Positions 36,496-48,400 of a stretch of 64,000 nucleotides of DNA are shown piece after piece. The notes under the pieces are model-generated. The model was not told the DNA's origin. It did not search any database and saw only the letters and a list, made by a program, of their open reading frames with translations. A program made the translations under genes and the position numbers. Origin of the DNA: Sclerodactyla briareus (Eukaryota > Echinodermata > Holothuroidea > Dendrochirotida > Sclerodactylidae); assembly GCA_026419785.1 (NCBI GenBank), contig JAODTK010005872.1, positions 186,001 to 250,000 on the forward strand, read 5' to 3'. How positions within the stretch are numbered: position 1 is the first letter of the stretch; every line of letters begins with the position of its first letter.

Positions 36496-39400
36496 TAGGC
36501 TCTCCTCATACGGGCGTGATCACCCTGGTAGGGTATCTATCTGATCATCCCACCCGCCCTCGGTAGGGTATACCTCTGCATAGGCTAACCTACAGATAAG
36601 TATCCTCTACACATTCATCACCGCTAACCGTTCCACGCTATCGTTGCCCCGCACCGGACGTCTGATATACAGAAGCCTGTTGACATCACCGAGGCCATCG
36701 ACAGCGTCGACAGTGATTTGCCTTTGGAGAGCGGGGATGTGGTACGGAGGTCACGCGTGGAGGTGAAGCCACTGTCTTCGGATGAGGTTGTGGAAGCGCA
36801 GTCTAGTTTGGTTTCACTTATGCCCATAACGATACGTTTCTCCTCCGCCATCAACGCCCGGTATGCGAGTTTCTTTTCGAAGAGTTTTCTCTGAAGAAAT
36901 GAAAAATAGAATCATGTATGCAAATCATGAATATGTGACCGATTTCTCGCTCCAGCAAAATAAATTACCACAGAGGTTGCTACATACAGCGCGTCAATAT
37001 ATGTGCATAGTGATCTTTCAAATGGCCAATAAAGCGGAAAAATTATTGCGACTTCCATTACAAAAAGTTGTCTAAGTGTCCGCACCAGTTCCATTGATTA
37101 CAAAGCTGGATTACCCAATGCAATGTTTCGCACAGATCAATAGACAGTATAGTGCGAAAACCGAACAATTTGAAAAAAAAATGACATCGGATCATTTTTC
37201 AGGTTAGGTGTGACTACTGGCGGTTACCAAATGATAAGATGTACTGTTACCTAAATGCCCGTGGACATAATTAGGATGATTGTATTCAATCCATAGTTTG
37301 TTGTATATGTATCAGGTTGCGTTGATCACTGATATAATAACAACCATCATCCGGCAAAGCTGCATCTGCAATTTTACTTTGCCATAAGTTGAAAAACAAG
37401 AAATGGTTTCAGTTTAGCATCAGTGATTGCGCAACTGTGAAATCAATTACCGATAGAAACAACTGTGAATCTCTCCATGAGGTGAACACTAAGGATTACA
37501 TGGATTCCTAGGTTTATGAAAGTACACAGGACTGTGTGTTTATAGGGCTATATGTTATTTGTGGTTGTCTCACTTTGCAATGAATGATTTACCAAACTCA
37601 TATATGTGCGGTTGTCGCCCCCCTCCCAACCCAGAAAACAGGTTCACGGCGATTCAAAGTCATGCGGAAATGGCCAGGAGGACGCTAGCCTCAACACGAA
37701 ACGGATTCGCAACCTCATCTCCCTCTTACAATCACTTCAGACGCCCAAATAAACCTTTTGTAAGCCTATTACTGATGAAACTAAACCTGAACTAAACGGT
37801 ACAATGACTGATTAACAGTCAAGTGCCACTCAGCAAATTGACACCAATAAAAACGAAGAGGAGGATATTTCGAAATCTTGTATACTCAACATTTGGCGGT
37901 TCAAGTGCGTTGTCTTTAAATTACTGCTATAAAATGTATCACTTTCCATATAAGTCAAGCCATATTCCACATAGCCAATGCACTTGTTACATCATTTTTA
38001 AAGGGGCCTATGTTTTACACTAATTTTGAATACCGGTGCACTATAATGACGTTTTTGTTACTGCTGGGTGAGAGGGGGGCACGCCAAATGTGACCCAGGT
38101 CTGCAGGTTGAGCAAATTTGACTCGATTTGGGTCGAAAACTCGCACTCAGAATTTTGTTTGTTTCTCTCTTCTGCAAACAATGGGTGAATTGAACAAAAA
38201 TTGAGTCTGGAGAGAGCCGAAACAAATCTGGGGTCCAATCCGGAAACAAATCAGGTCAAAAAGTGAGCGCAAGCGTATAGAAACTCACCCTTAACTGAAC
38301 CTGTCTCTTGTGGAGCGCCACTCTTCTGATACAGTCCCTCGAAAGGACCACCAGTCTGAGCGCATCGATGAACGAGTGATGAGGTGAACTATCGTCTCAT
38401 GGGACGCCTTCTCGACACTGATCCCATTCACCGATAAGATTATATCACCTGCAAAGAAAAAAGACGATGTTACACTGATGAGGGTAGAGGTACACTAATG
38501 TATGAAGGAATTGAAACGATGTGGTTCGAAATATGTGTTAACTCATAAGGATTAGGTGATAAAGGCAAGAAGCACACTCAGCATACGTATTGCTCCTGTC
38601 CGACACATCGCGACATCGTCCCAATCGATTGAATAAGGTTGTTGTTGTTGTTGCAAAACAAATATTGGGGTCAAATTACCCGGATATGGGTCAGCAGGGA
38701 ATTCAACCGAATTCGGAACGATCAGCTTCTCACACGAATCGAGTCAAATTCAACACAACTTGGGCTGAATTTTGACCGAACAATTGGCTCGGTTCCATCC
38801 TTATTCTGGGTCAATATGACCCAGATGTTTTGAGAGTGTGTTCTTTGGACGTTTCCAGACTAACGTAGTTGGACGGTAGCCCACACAGACCGTGAGAGAT
38901 AAGCTATCGATACATTTATGATGAATTCGAGCGTTTTCAAGATGATGTCTCCTGTCAAGCATTTTCGAGACATTATGTCATCATTAATTATTTTACTTAT
39001 GCATTCATTGGGCTAGTGTCTAGTGCAGTCGCGTTGAATCGATCGCTATTAAATAGAAACATTTTAAACTAGAACATTGGTTTGCAAAGCAGGGTTAGTA
39101 ATTCGGATACTAGATTTCCTGTGAATCCAAACAAGCACTTTCAATGCTTCATTCCAATATAGGTCTTCGAATCCCAGCATGAAAAAATCACCAGTGTCCG
39201 CCTTGAGGCATGGGTGGTCTCGTGCAAGATATTCGTACACTACAGCGCGTTTACACCCTCATTCCTTACTGTCATATTTGACGGGAAACTGCGCTGATTG
39301 CATGTAGATTATTCCAAAGCAGCTTGCAGACGTTGGCAACAATTCACTGTCAACAGCTTGCTGTTTTGTTTTTGTTTCTTTCAGTTTGACCGGGATCGAT

Positions 39401-42400
39401 AGTGGTCGGCCTACTTCGTTTCTCCCAATGCCTAGACTTGATCCGCATAATTGTTCCGCTACTTTTTTCCGCATATTAAACAGGCATATCTTCTTTCCAA
39501 CAGCAGCACTATCTGACTATAGAAACACGTCGTACGTGTTTCGATCGTCTGGAAGAAATGTAATGTGGGTTTCTTACCTGGCAACATTCCCGCTAGGTGC
39601 GCAGGTCCGTCTGGGAGAATCTTGCAAACGTACGTGCAGAGCTCGAGTTCCCGTCTGCCCTTATGATGGATCGCATACGTCTGTAACTCAAAACCGAAGG
39701 TTTCGTTTGCCTTGTGGACCACAATCGTTCTCCTGCAAATATAGACAAATCAGGGTCGTATATTTAGTTCACTTTAGAGTCACTCGACTATTGAAGGGTG
39801 GACGAGTCGATTGAATGGACGTCCAATTTGTGCCACGAGAATGTCAGGTTTAAATCAGTGCTGACCCTATATACCATTCAGGTTTCGTACTAACCGCGCG
39901 CGCGGATTTTTTTTCAAATATCGAACTGACGATCTGGAAAAAGCAATGATCAGACGCCTAGATAAGTTAATTACTTGATCGAACCCCATTTTCTGGTAAA
40001 ATGCCGATATTTTCATACCCAGCAATTCATTCTGCCAGCAATCATAAATACCGTCAGTAAAGCACCAGACTTGAGATAAATATATTGCGAATTCGAATCC
40101 CATTGAATGCCCAACTGTACAATGTCCCTTTTCCGCAGTGCTGCGCTGCTGCGCTGCTGCGTTGGCTGCCAGGGGTGCAGTGGACCGTGAGCGAACATGC
40201 ATCCTGGGTGTTGCAGGCAAGGTCTTCATCAGGTTAAAATGACCGGGGGTCAAGTCGCTAATCGTGTGAGGAGGCACTGCCTTGATACAAGACTATAACC
40301 CCGAATCTTAATCTGGACATAAGACGCAAACGGGGGTAATTCGCATGTTACCGTCATGCATGCGATTACCCCCACCTCCACATTGAGGGACCGCCAAACA
40401 GGATTGGTCATATTTTGTGTACGTAGTAAGGATTCGCAGCTGGCAAAAAAAGTGCAGTATTCCAGGTCCGCAACCTTGCGAAGCTCCGCATTGGTTTGAT
40501 CCGCTCCTCAACAAATTGTCCCATAGAAAATACCACTCCTCCGAAATCCTACACTACTGGGATGAAAGTTCTACATTCCTAATTATGTCCCAGGGTTTTC
40601 AGTTACGCGATCGGCAGCCCAGAGATTATTTGTCTGTGGAGAGAACATCTTTAACAGATGGGGCTACAACGCTCGACGATGCGTTAAGCTGTGGCATTTT
40701 CTGCATATAAACGACCTTGTGTGATGTAACGGGCATGTAAATAGGCAAAAGAATGCACGCGTCAGGCGGTCTATGTCTGAGGAACGTGGGATTTGTGTTC
40801 AAATCAGACAGCCGGCAGGTCCGATACAGAGCTATGCGTGAGTGCAGTATAGACTCAGCCCCACGAGGCTTGCCTCGTGGAATGTTAAATAGAAGAGAAG
40901 AGTTCTCGCTTGTCTTAGATCACACGTGAGGGATACTTTGATATAATGAACAATCTCTCCATCCCTTCAACACAGACGTATTAGTTGTTGTCCTGGTACA
41001 TTTTATCTCACTATCCACCAACCGCACCACCCCCCCCCCTCTCTCTCTCCATACATACCTACATACCTACCTACTCAGCCTACTGACTGACCCTAACTAC
41101 CCCTCCCTCTAACGACCAACCAACCGATTGACCTTTCTACCTCATCAGGATTATTAGACAGATGGAAAATGACATGGAAAGCCACCTATTGACACCTATT
41201 CCAATACACTCTCCAGAGCACAGTTGGGTTATGGATGGAACGATTGAATAGGCCTTTATAGCTGTACCTGTAGACGTAAGCAACGTGTTTTCATGTAGAC
41301 TTGGGGCAGAGTGGGGAAGAACCCAATGTTCTACATCAGGAAAAGGCCAATAGACCAAGATCTCCGACAGAAACCATAGCTTTAAAAATGGAATACTTTA
41401 ACAGATTTGTATCAAAGACACGATAGCTATAAACGCATTTTTTAAATATATTCTATTTTATCGATAGCTAACGATAGAAATTGAAACACCGTAATCTGAC
41501 CCTAATTTGTGTTATGGCATACCCGATATCTATTGTGTGTGAAATAACACTTTGTATCAGATCCCTCAATATCATCGTTAGTTATTTCTCTTCCATTTGC
41601 ATGAAGTTACTATTCTCGGTTTGGCTCCTGCTGCAATTATCGGCATGCAGAACGTCATGAGGGGTGGCTGATTATTGATAGATGCATCCGTAAGCGTATA
41701 TATACATCTCCGATGTCAATCCGTTAAATTACTGTTTATAAAATTCTGTTTATCCAATATCAAGGTGCTACTTTCGGTTTAATTTCCGCATTATTCTATC
41801 CTGACAAATTTCTTCAGGGACAGAAATCAAACACGTGGCAATTAGCAACGCACGTGTGTTGTCTATCATTCTGAATGTGCGATGATTCCCGCCAAAGTTG
41901 GAGGAAATAATGCACAACATTTTATTAGCTACCTCAGCCTAGTACACAGCGCATGCGTGTCATACGCCTGTATTTCCTCCAGTGCGAAGTTCACTGCTAT
42001 TTGGCGCTTTTGTGTCTTTTGTCTTATAAGTAATTGAGTATAATTATCTGATAGTTTTCATGTGAAGGGCGAATACATTTCTCAAGCTATACATGATCAT
42101 TCAAAGTGTGTCTCGTATTAATGTAGCATCATCGAAAGGTAAAAATGCACACTGGTCACAGTAGATCAACGCGACAATTTTATTATGAGGACTAGAAGTT
42201 TCCCCATATTTCCAACAACTCTACTCACATGGCAGCCCGGCAACAATAATAGTTGTGGTGCCGGTCGGCTGATGAGCCCTGTGATGTTATAACCTCCAGG
42301 CTCATACAATTCCCGCTTCATCTGCGGTAACGTATCCACTGCGTCCCCTTCATTCTCTAACAACCCTCTTTCAGGATGAAATTTTGTTTTTGATATTTAC

Positions 42401-45400
42401 TACTTTCGATTTTGTTTCCACCCTCTTTTACTGACTCAGGCTTTCAAAGGAGAAGCGGAGTTGTTTTTGTCCAGGTGTTGTTCACTGCAAGACGAGGGCA
42501 TTCCCCCCACATTGCAATAACCTGAAAAGGACCAGTTCCTTGCCAATCCACGTGCGTTTCCTGTTTCAGTGAACTGTGTGTTACAACAAAATGGTTGGCC
42601 TAAGCTGTCGGTAGCATACGTGAATACATGTTTTATACGCTGCAATCTACATGCGCCATACGTCAACGCGTAGCAATACAGAGGTTGACAGACAAGCTTA
42701 CAAGAGAAGCTTTGTTAGAGGACAATGCAGGCTTGGATACAACAGAGGTTATATAGCGGAGAATGGAAAACTTCACTACAGGTCCAAACCCCATTTCAAT
42801 ACGATGTTCCTATGTGGAGTTATTGGCCTTCAAAGTTTGGTCCCCTATGGCAGAGAAATTGGGGAGAATCCCAATTGCGCAATAACGCATGACGTCACAC
42901 TGGACAACCCGGGAAGAATGTCATGTATTTCATCGTTACATTTCGTCGAATAAGTCAACATTTAGCAGAAGTTTTGTTGTCTTCACCAAAGTAACCATCA
43001 ACACTTACCAACCGACTACAGCAATCCTCCCCATAGACTAAATTCTTTTCGAAGTGAAAATAATGTGCGAATTTCGATAAAAAAAATTGTTTGCAGGGTT
43101 GTGCAAGTATGACATCAATTACTATTGCATGATGGGGTGTTTTTCGATCTTGCGCCATACACATGCACAAACTTCAAAGGTCTGTAACTCTGTAACGGAA
43201 AGTCGTAAGAACTTCGGGTGGGCGATGGACGCATCGGTTTTCCCCGGTAATTATTAGCCTCTTATAATTCATCGTCTTGCAGTTGTCTTTCAAATCTCGC
43301 TCTTTGCTCTAATTCTAATAAATGGGCTATTGCTTTCTACACTGTGTTCACCCGCAGCCCTTTCCTGCTATATTGATGACGTAGGACATCTATCAGGCGA
43401 TCAGGGCAGGATGGGTGGGGCTTGTTCGTAGCAGTTCTCCATGCACAATAAAATAGACGTGTCCGTATGGCGCAAATCACGGGTACATTGCACGATAGGT
43501 GCATGCCAGGTGGTATGTTAACTGCGTAGGCCTACTGTGTAGCGTGTTTTGCGGAATCAGTGGTGCAGCATGTACATTGAGAGGAAACGTAACCACTTGT
43601 AGCTAGGCATTGGTAAGCTGGAATTCGAAGAAGAAAGTACTAGTATAGGGCATAGTTAGACAAAGTAGATCAGCATAGAATAAAGAATCTTGTGAAGCAT
43701 TAGCTAGTGCGATGGAGATTCTACCAGAAACTCTGAAATTGGCGCTCATCACTTCGGAAACGTCCTTCCATTAGAGATGGCAGTCGCCATGACCAGACAG
43801 CAAGATATCGCTTGACATACAAAGCCATTGAAGGGACCATTGGGCTATTGAAGTGCTCAAGAGTAGGCCCAGTGACCATGAGTATCATTCGTCTGCAGTC
43901 TCCGTTCAGCCGTCGTGACATTTCAGCAGCCGACTGGACTTCCCCGTCACAGTCCAGATGTTGAAACGCCCAATCGGAAACCGTTGATTATCCACCTTGT
44001 TACAAAACAGTGGTCACTAGGCAACAGGTAACAGTTTTTGAGTCAACATTTCCTCACACATGCTGCATGAATCAGTGTGGGCTTATCGCATTGTCAAGTG
44101 TACCATCATTCGGTACAATGTTGTTGTTTTTGGCTGAACATCGAACCTATACCCGAGGCTCGGCAAGGCTGCTGACCTGAACACCGCACTTTTTGTCATC
44201 TTTGAATCCTTCATCAGATACAAGGCATAGCGCGGAATGCCTCTTTGGCGGTACATTATTGTGGGGGTGAGGTATGGACACGAATTGCAACCTTCAAATT
44301 GCCTACCACTCGACCACCGATTTCTGTAGTGAGGTGGGGCATTTGAATCGCTGCATAACATGAGATAGGAGTAGAGAAAGATTACAGTATATCGTCACTA
44401 TGATATGTCGATACCATATTGATTTCAATAAAACTGTTCATTTTCCCATTTTTCGCGGTGTTGCGAAACGTATTGACTTCAAGTTACCAAAGATGAAGCT
44501 ATAGACAAACTGCTTCCTCAAGCAACTCAAGCATGTCTCAGATGGCTTGATAGGCTACCTCGGTAAAAAATCTCAGTGCTTTTTGACGCTCTCACCAACT
44601 ATTGTCCGTTGGTTTATGTTTCCGCCCCATCTTTGTACTCGAATTTGTCATCCGAATAATAATTCAAGATGCCAGGTGATCCTTCCAGATAGCCTTTAGG
44701 AGTCCATACTGAGGAGTTGATAATTGTTTTTGAAAAAAAAAGTGTTCTCCTCCTATCACTTAGATTTCCCTGTCGGAGAATAAAAGCTAGGCCCAGTTGT
44801 TTTGCTAAGTCATGTTGAATGTACCCGTGTGAGCTTGTACCTGCATAACGGTGAAGAGAGCTAATTGACTCCAGTGATTAGAGGTCTCTATTGTACTCCT
44901 TTGGGATTGCTGTTCAGGATATGTTCCTAGAGGTTTAACTCAATAATAGCCCTGAAACTTGTCTAGTGAGATATGTTGTTCCTTCGTTGTTCGCTCCAAC
45001 AAACTCCACCCCACTCAAATGAGAGTACCCATCATTTTTATTAGTGGTCTTCACAACAAGGAACAAACATATATATTTTCAATATTTGAGCTTGTATAGG
45101 AGGAACTACATTTTCGTTTGTCGTCAATTACTTTCACTTTAGCTAATGACGTCCGATACTGCTTTGTGTCGTAGTTGGATTGACTTTCAACAGATACAAA
45201 AAGTGAAACCGGCCGCATTGCAACATGTGACAATTATGAGGTCACGTCTTGTTAGGTTGCGCAATATTTTTGGCGATGACGGAAACAGTAGTAATATGGA
45301 CTGGGAATCCCCTGAGTTGCGAAGAACAAAGCGGTCGCCGATGGGACTACGTCTGAAGAAGTTTTCTGTCAGTGATCTTGGGTGTGTGATGTGGGCTGGA

Positions 45401-48400
45401 TGGGGTCTACCCGATGTTCCCCGGGGTTCGATGTTCCGAGGTTCGATATTCCCGGGGTTCGATGGGCTAGATAATGGTAACTTCAGTCTCATTGGCGATG
45501 ACAACTTTATTTTTGGGGAATGGTACATCTGTTCAGCCTATCTGTTCTAGAGTTGTCGAGATAGATATTTGGGCTCAAACTGAATTAGTTCTCGCTTGCT
45601 CTTTATGGTAGTTGAGTTGTGAATTAACACGTAGGTGTCATGAAGTGTCACCAAGAGAAAACTGTGCTAACTTTCAGGGACCTACAAAAATAATGGTCAC
45701 ACGCACGGCCATTACGTCTTATATTCCTAATTTCCTGCAAAAGCGCTTCGCATACTCAAGGGACAGTAACGAGACTAAACGTAGGCATATCATGAATCCT
45801 GCTTAGATAAATATGTAGTCTTATGGAAAAGCCAGGAGGGCTTTATAACGTCCGATATTTTGATGGCTAATTGTATTCCTTATCAACATTTCAATAGGCA
45901 ACCCATAAGTGTGCACATGACCGTGGTGGCCGTGGCAGCGAAATGGCAGGAGATGGTAGTAGCCATATCATTACTAAGAGTAGATATAGGGGGATGGAAT
46001 CAACTAGGAACGATACGTCGGGAGAGGTTGATCGGGTGCGAGGTAGAATCGGCATGGATTTAATGTTCAAATTTATCATGACTCGTGTTGCGTTCCAACC
46101 TATTCGCGGTGGTGATGTCATGTTGGCTACCTGATTAGGTTCAGGGCATATAGAAGAACATGCCCAGATTACGTTATGGCGAACTCTGGAGAAAAAACTG
46201 CTTGCTGCCCATACCGTTATAGCATTGTCTCGTGGGAGGCATCTGCCCCCACATCACTGCGGGCTGCCCACATCTCGCCTCACCGCTAACGTCTGAGTGG
46301 AAGGAGGCGATCTGCGACTTAGCCATATCAGGGCCCAAAAGACAGGAGGAAATTAATTTCCTCTGGAAATGCTACAGAGGTTAATTGACAGATTCGTCGC
46401 ATAGCGGTCGTGCCCTCTTACAACCTGAAATGTGACCCATCCCCCATCGCTAGATGAGTCAAGTGGGCCGAGATCTACAAAGCTATAGTTTCCGTTCTTT
46501 CTCAGTTATGGAATAGTCGCATAATCAGGGGATAGCGCGCGAGAAGGGGGGGGGGGGGGTGGGGGGGGAGAAGAGGAGAGAGAGAGCCGTTCGGCTGTTT
46601 GATGAGGACACCAGGACGTTGTGATGACACGGTTGGTTTTGAATGGCGATGGCATGTATATATTAGTGCGTTAGCCTGTACAGTCCTACAGGGTGACCTT
46701 TTGAGACCAATTGGCTGGTTATGTGAGGAAATCGAAAGCATCATGGCAAGAATAGTATCTTGTTCACAAAAGGAAACCAACTGGGTTAATTGTGACCTTT
46801 CCGAACCAGTGTCACGTACAGTGGATGCGTTGCATGCTTTCATAACCTGTATTCCTAAGTGAACCACCAAATGGACAGTGTCACAACCTGCAATATTAGT
46901 CTGTGGTAAATGAACTCTCTTCACAGATACAGTAACAGTACATGTAACTTGTTACCGTGGTAATCGTTGCCATCACCGTGATATAGGTCTAAACGGATGT
47001 TTCACAGAGATCAGTGACAGGAAGTATCCTGATCCACGATAATAGTGGTAAAAGTTTCACATCAATGTATTATGTGATACCTTCAGTTCCGGTTTCTCTA
47101 CACCAATATATGTATCTTGTGCCGACTTTTACGAGATTCACCACATCACGTGGAATATCCCGGATAATGGCGACATGTACTTAATGTACACCTGGGTTAC
47201 CTCCGTCCCGACGGTTCTAATTTCATAATTGGATCTCTCGCAGTCTTGACATGGTGATATTTACTGTAGTCCACTATAGAATTCACAGTAAATTACTGGC
47301 AACTCAATTTACAGTAAATCATGGCAACCCAATTCACAGTAAATTACTGACAACTCAATTTACAGTGCATTACTGGCTACTTCGATACAATTTCACAGCA
47401 ATTTATTTCACAGTGTAAGGCATAATCGCTTCTACTGTTTCACATCATTCATTTTTTTACTATAAGAATGCCTCGGTAAAATTACAGACCATTGAATGCA
47501 AAATGGTGTGCACCTACTAGAGAAAGGACTAGATCCTGTTCATTTCTAACAGGAATAGATCAGTTTTGAATCGAAATCTGATCATATAACTGGTACATTA
47601 CCGGTGTTTTGAGGCACCGCTACGTATCTGCGAGATACTTTCAGGCACTGCTCTCCAGAGTGATATCTATAAAAATCCCTGTCATTTACCCCTAATCATG
47701 ATTGCATGTACTGCAAGTGTTGCTCTCGTTCCAAACAGCGGCCCTCGTTCTCTAATTCTCCCTCATTTTTCTTCGTTCACATTGAAAGGACCATCTTCAA
47801 AAAGTTTTAACTTTCCATTCAAATTTTTCGGTTCCAGGTTTTTCTGGGTCCGGGTCCCAGGTTTTAATCAGTTTTCGTTTAATGTCTAACGTCAACAATT
47901 TCCCTTCAACTGTTCATCAGTGGTTCAGTCTTAGAGGTTCATTATTCTCTCTGTCCGCGATCCGCTTAGATTCAATTGGATGTGTTGTTTCTTTATCGAA
48001 AAAACCCCGCTTGTCGTGTTTTGTTCATGAAATGACAATCTCTCCCACTTCATAAAAAGACGGCATCGGTAGTTATGTGTTAATATACGTCTAGCAGTTG
48101 TCAACTACATTTTTCACTGTATACATTTTGTATTGGTTACAAACGTTCCCACTGCAGTTTCCACTGCACATAGTTCATATCATCAATCTATCGCAAGGTG
48201 GGTTAGTGATGTATTTTCAGGGTTTAACAAGTTTCCGTTTTCTAAGTCTGTCGTGAACAATCTCCCATTAACTCCCCGGTGTTCCTCGGTGGGTTTTCTT
48301 AGAAATGTTATCCCTGTCCGTTGATCCACTTTTCAGGTGGAAGTTTTTTTTGTGTTGTTTTTTTTTTCATAAAAAACTAGGTATTCGGTTGTTTTGGTCA

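Noticed and set aside
39386-39814. 142-codon plus-strand ORF
   Set aside because: It lies antisense over the well-supported PDZ exon and has no domain of its own.
42166-42363. Minus-strand ORF with a GTGAGT donor, considered as a TAMALIN-like exon
   Set aside because: It would leave in phase 0, whereas the first PDZ exon needs a phase 2 partner. It also has no convincing acceptor, and the 62-nt exon at 50873-50934 fits the phase exactly.
43721-43921. Minus-strand ORF with 'ALYVKRYLAVWSWRLPSLM', resembling a GPCR third helix/DRY region
   Set aside because: Only a dozen residues resemble the motif. The key Asp is replaced by Lys, and no neighbouring transmembrane segments are found.
45146-45550. 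134-codon plus-strand ORF with FRGSIFPG-type repeats, and the 113-codon ORF antisense to it
   Set aside because: Both strands are open because of a small GTTCGA/CCCGGGG repeat. There is no recognisable domain and no splice borders.
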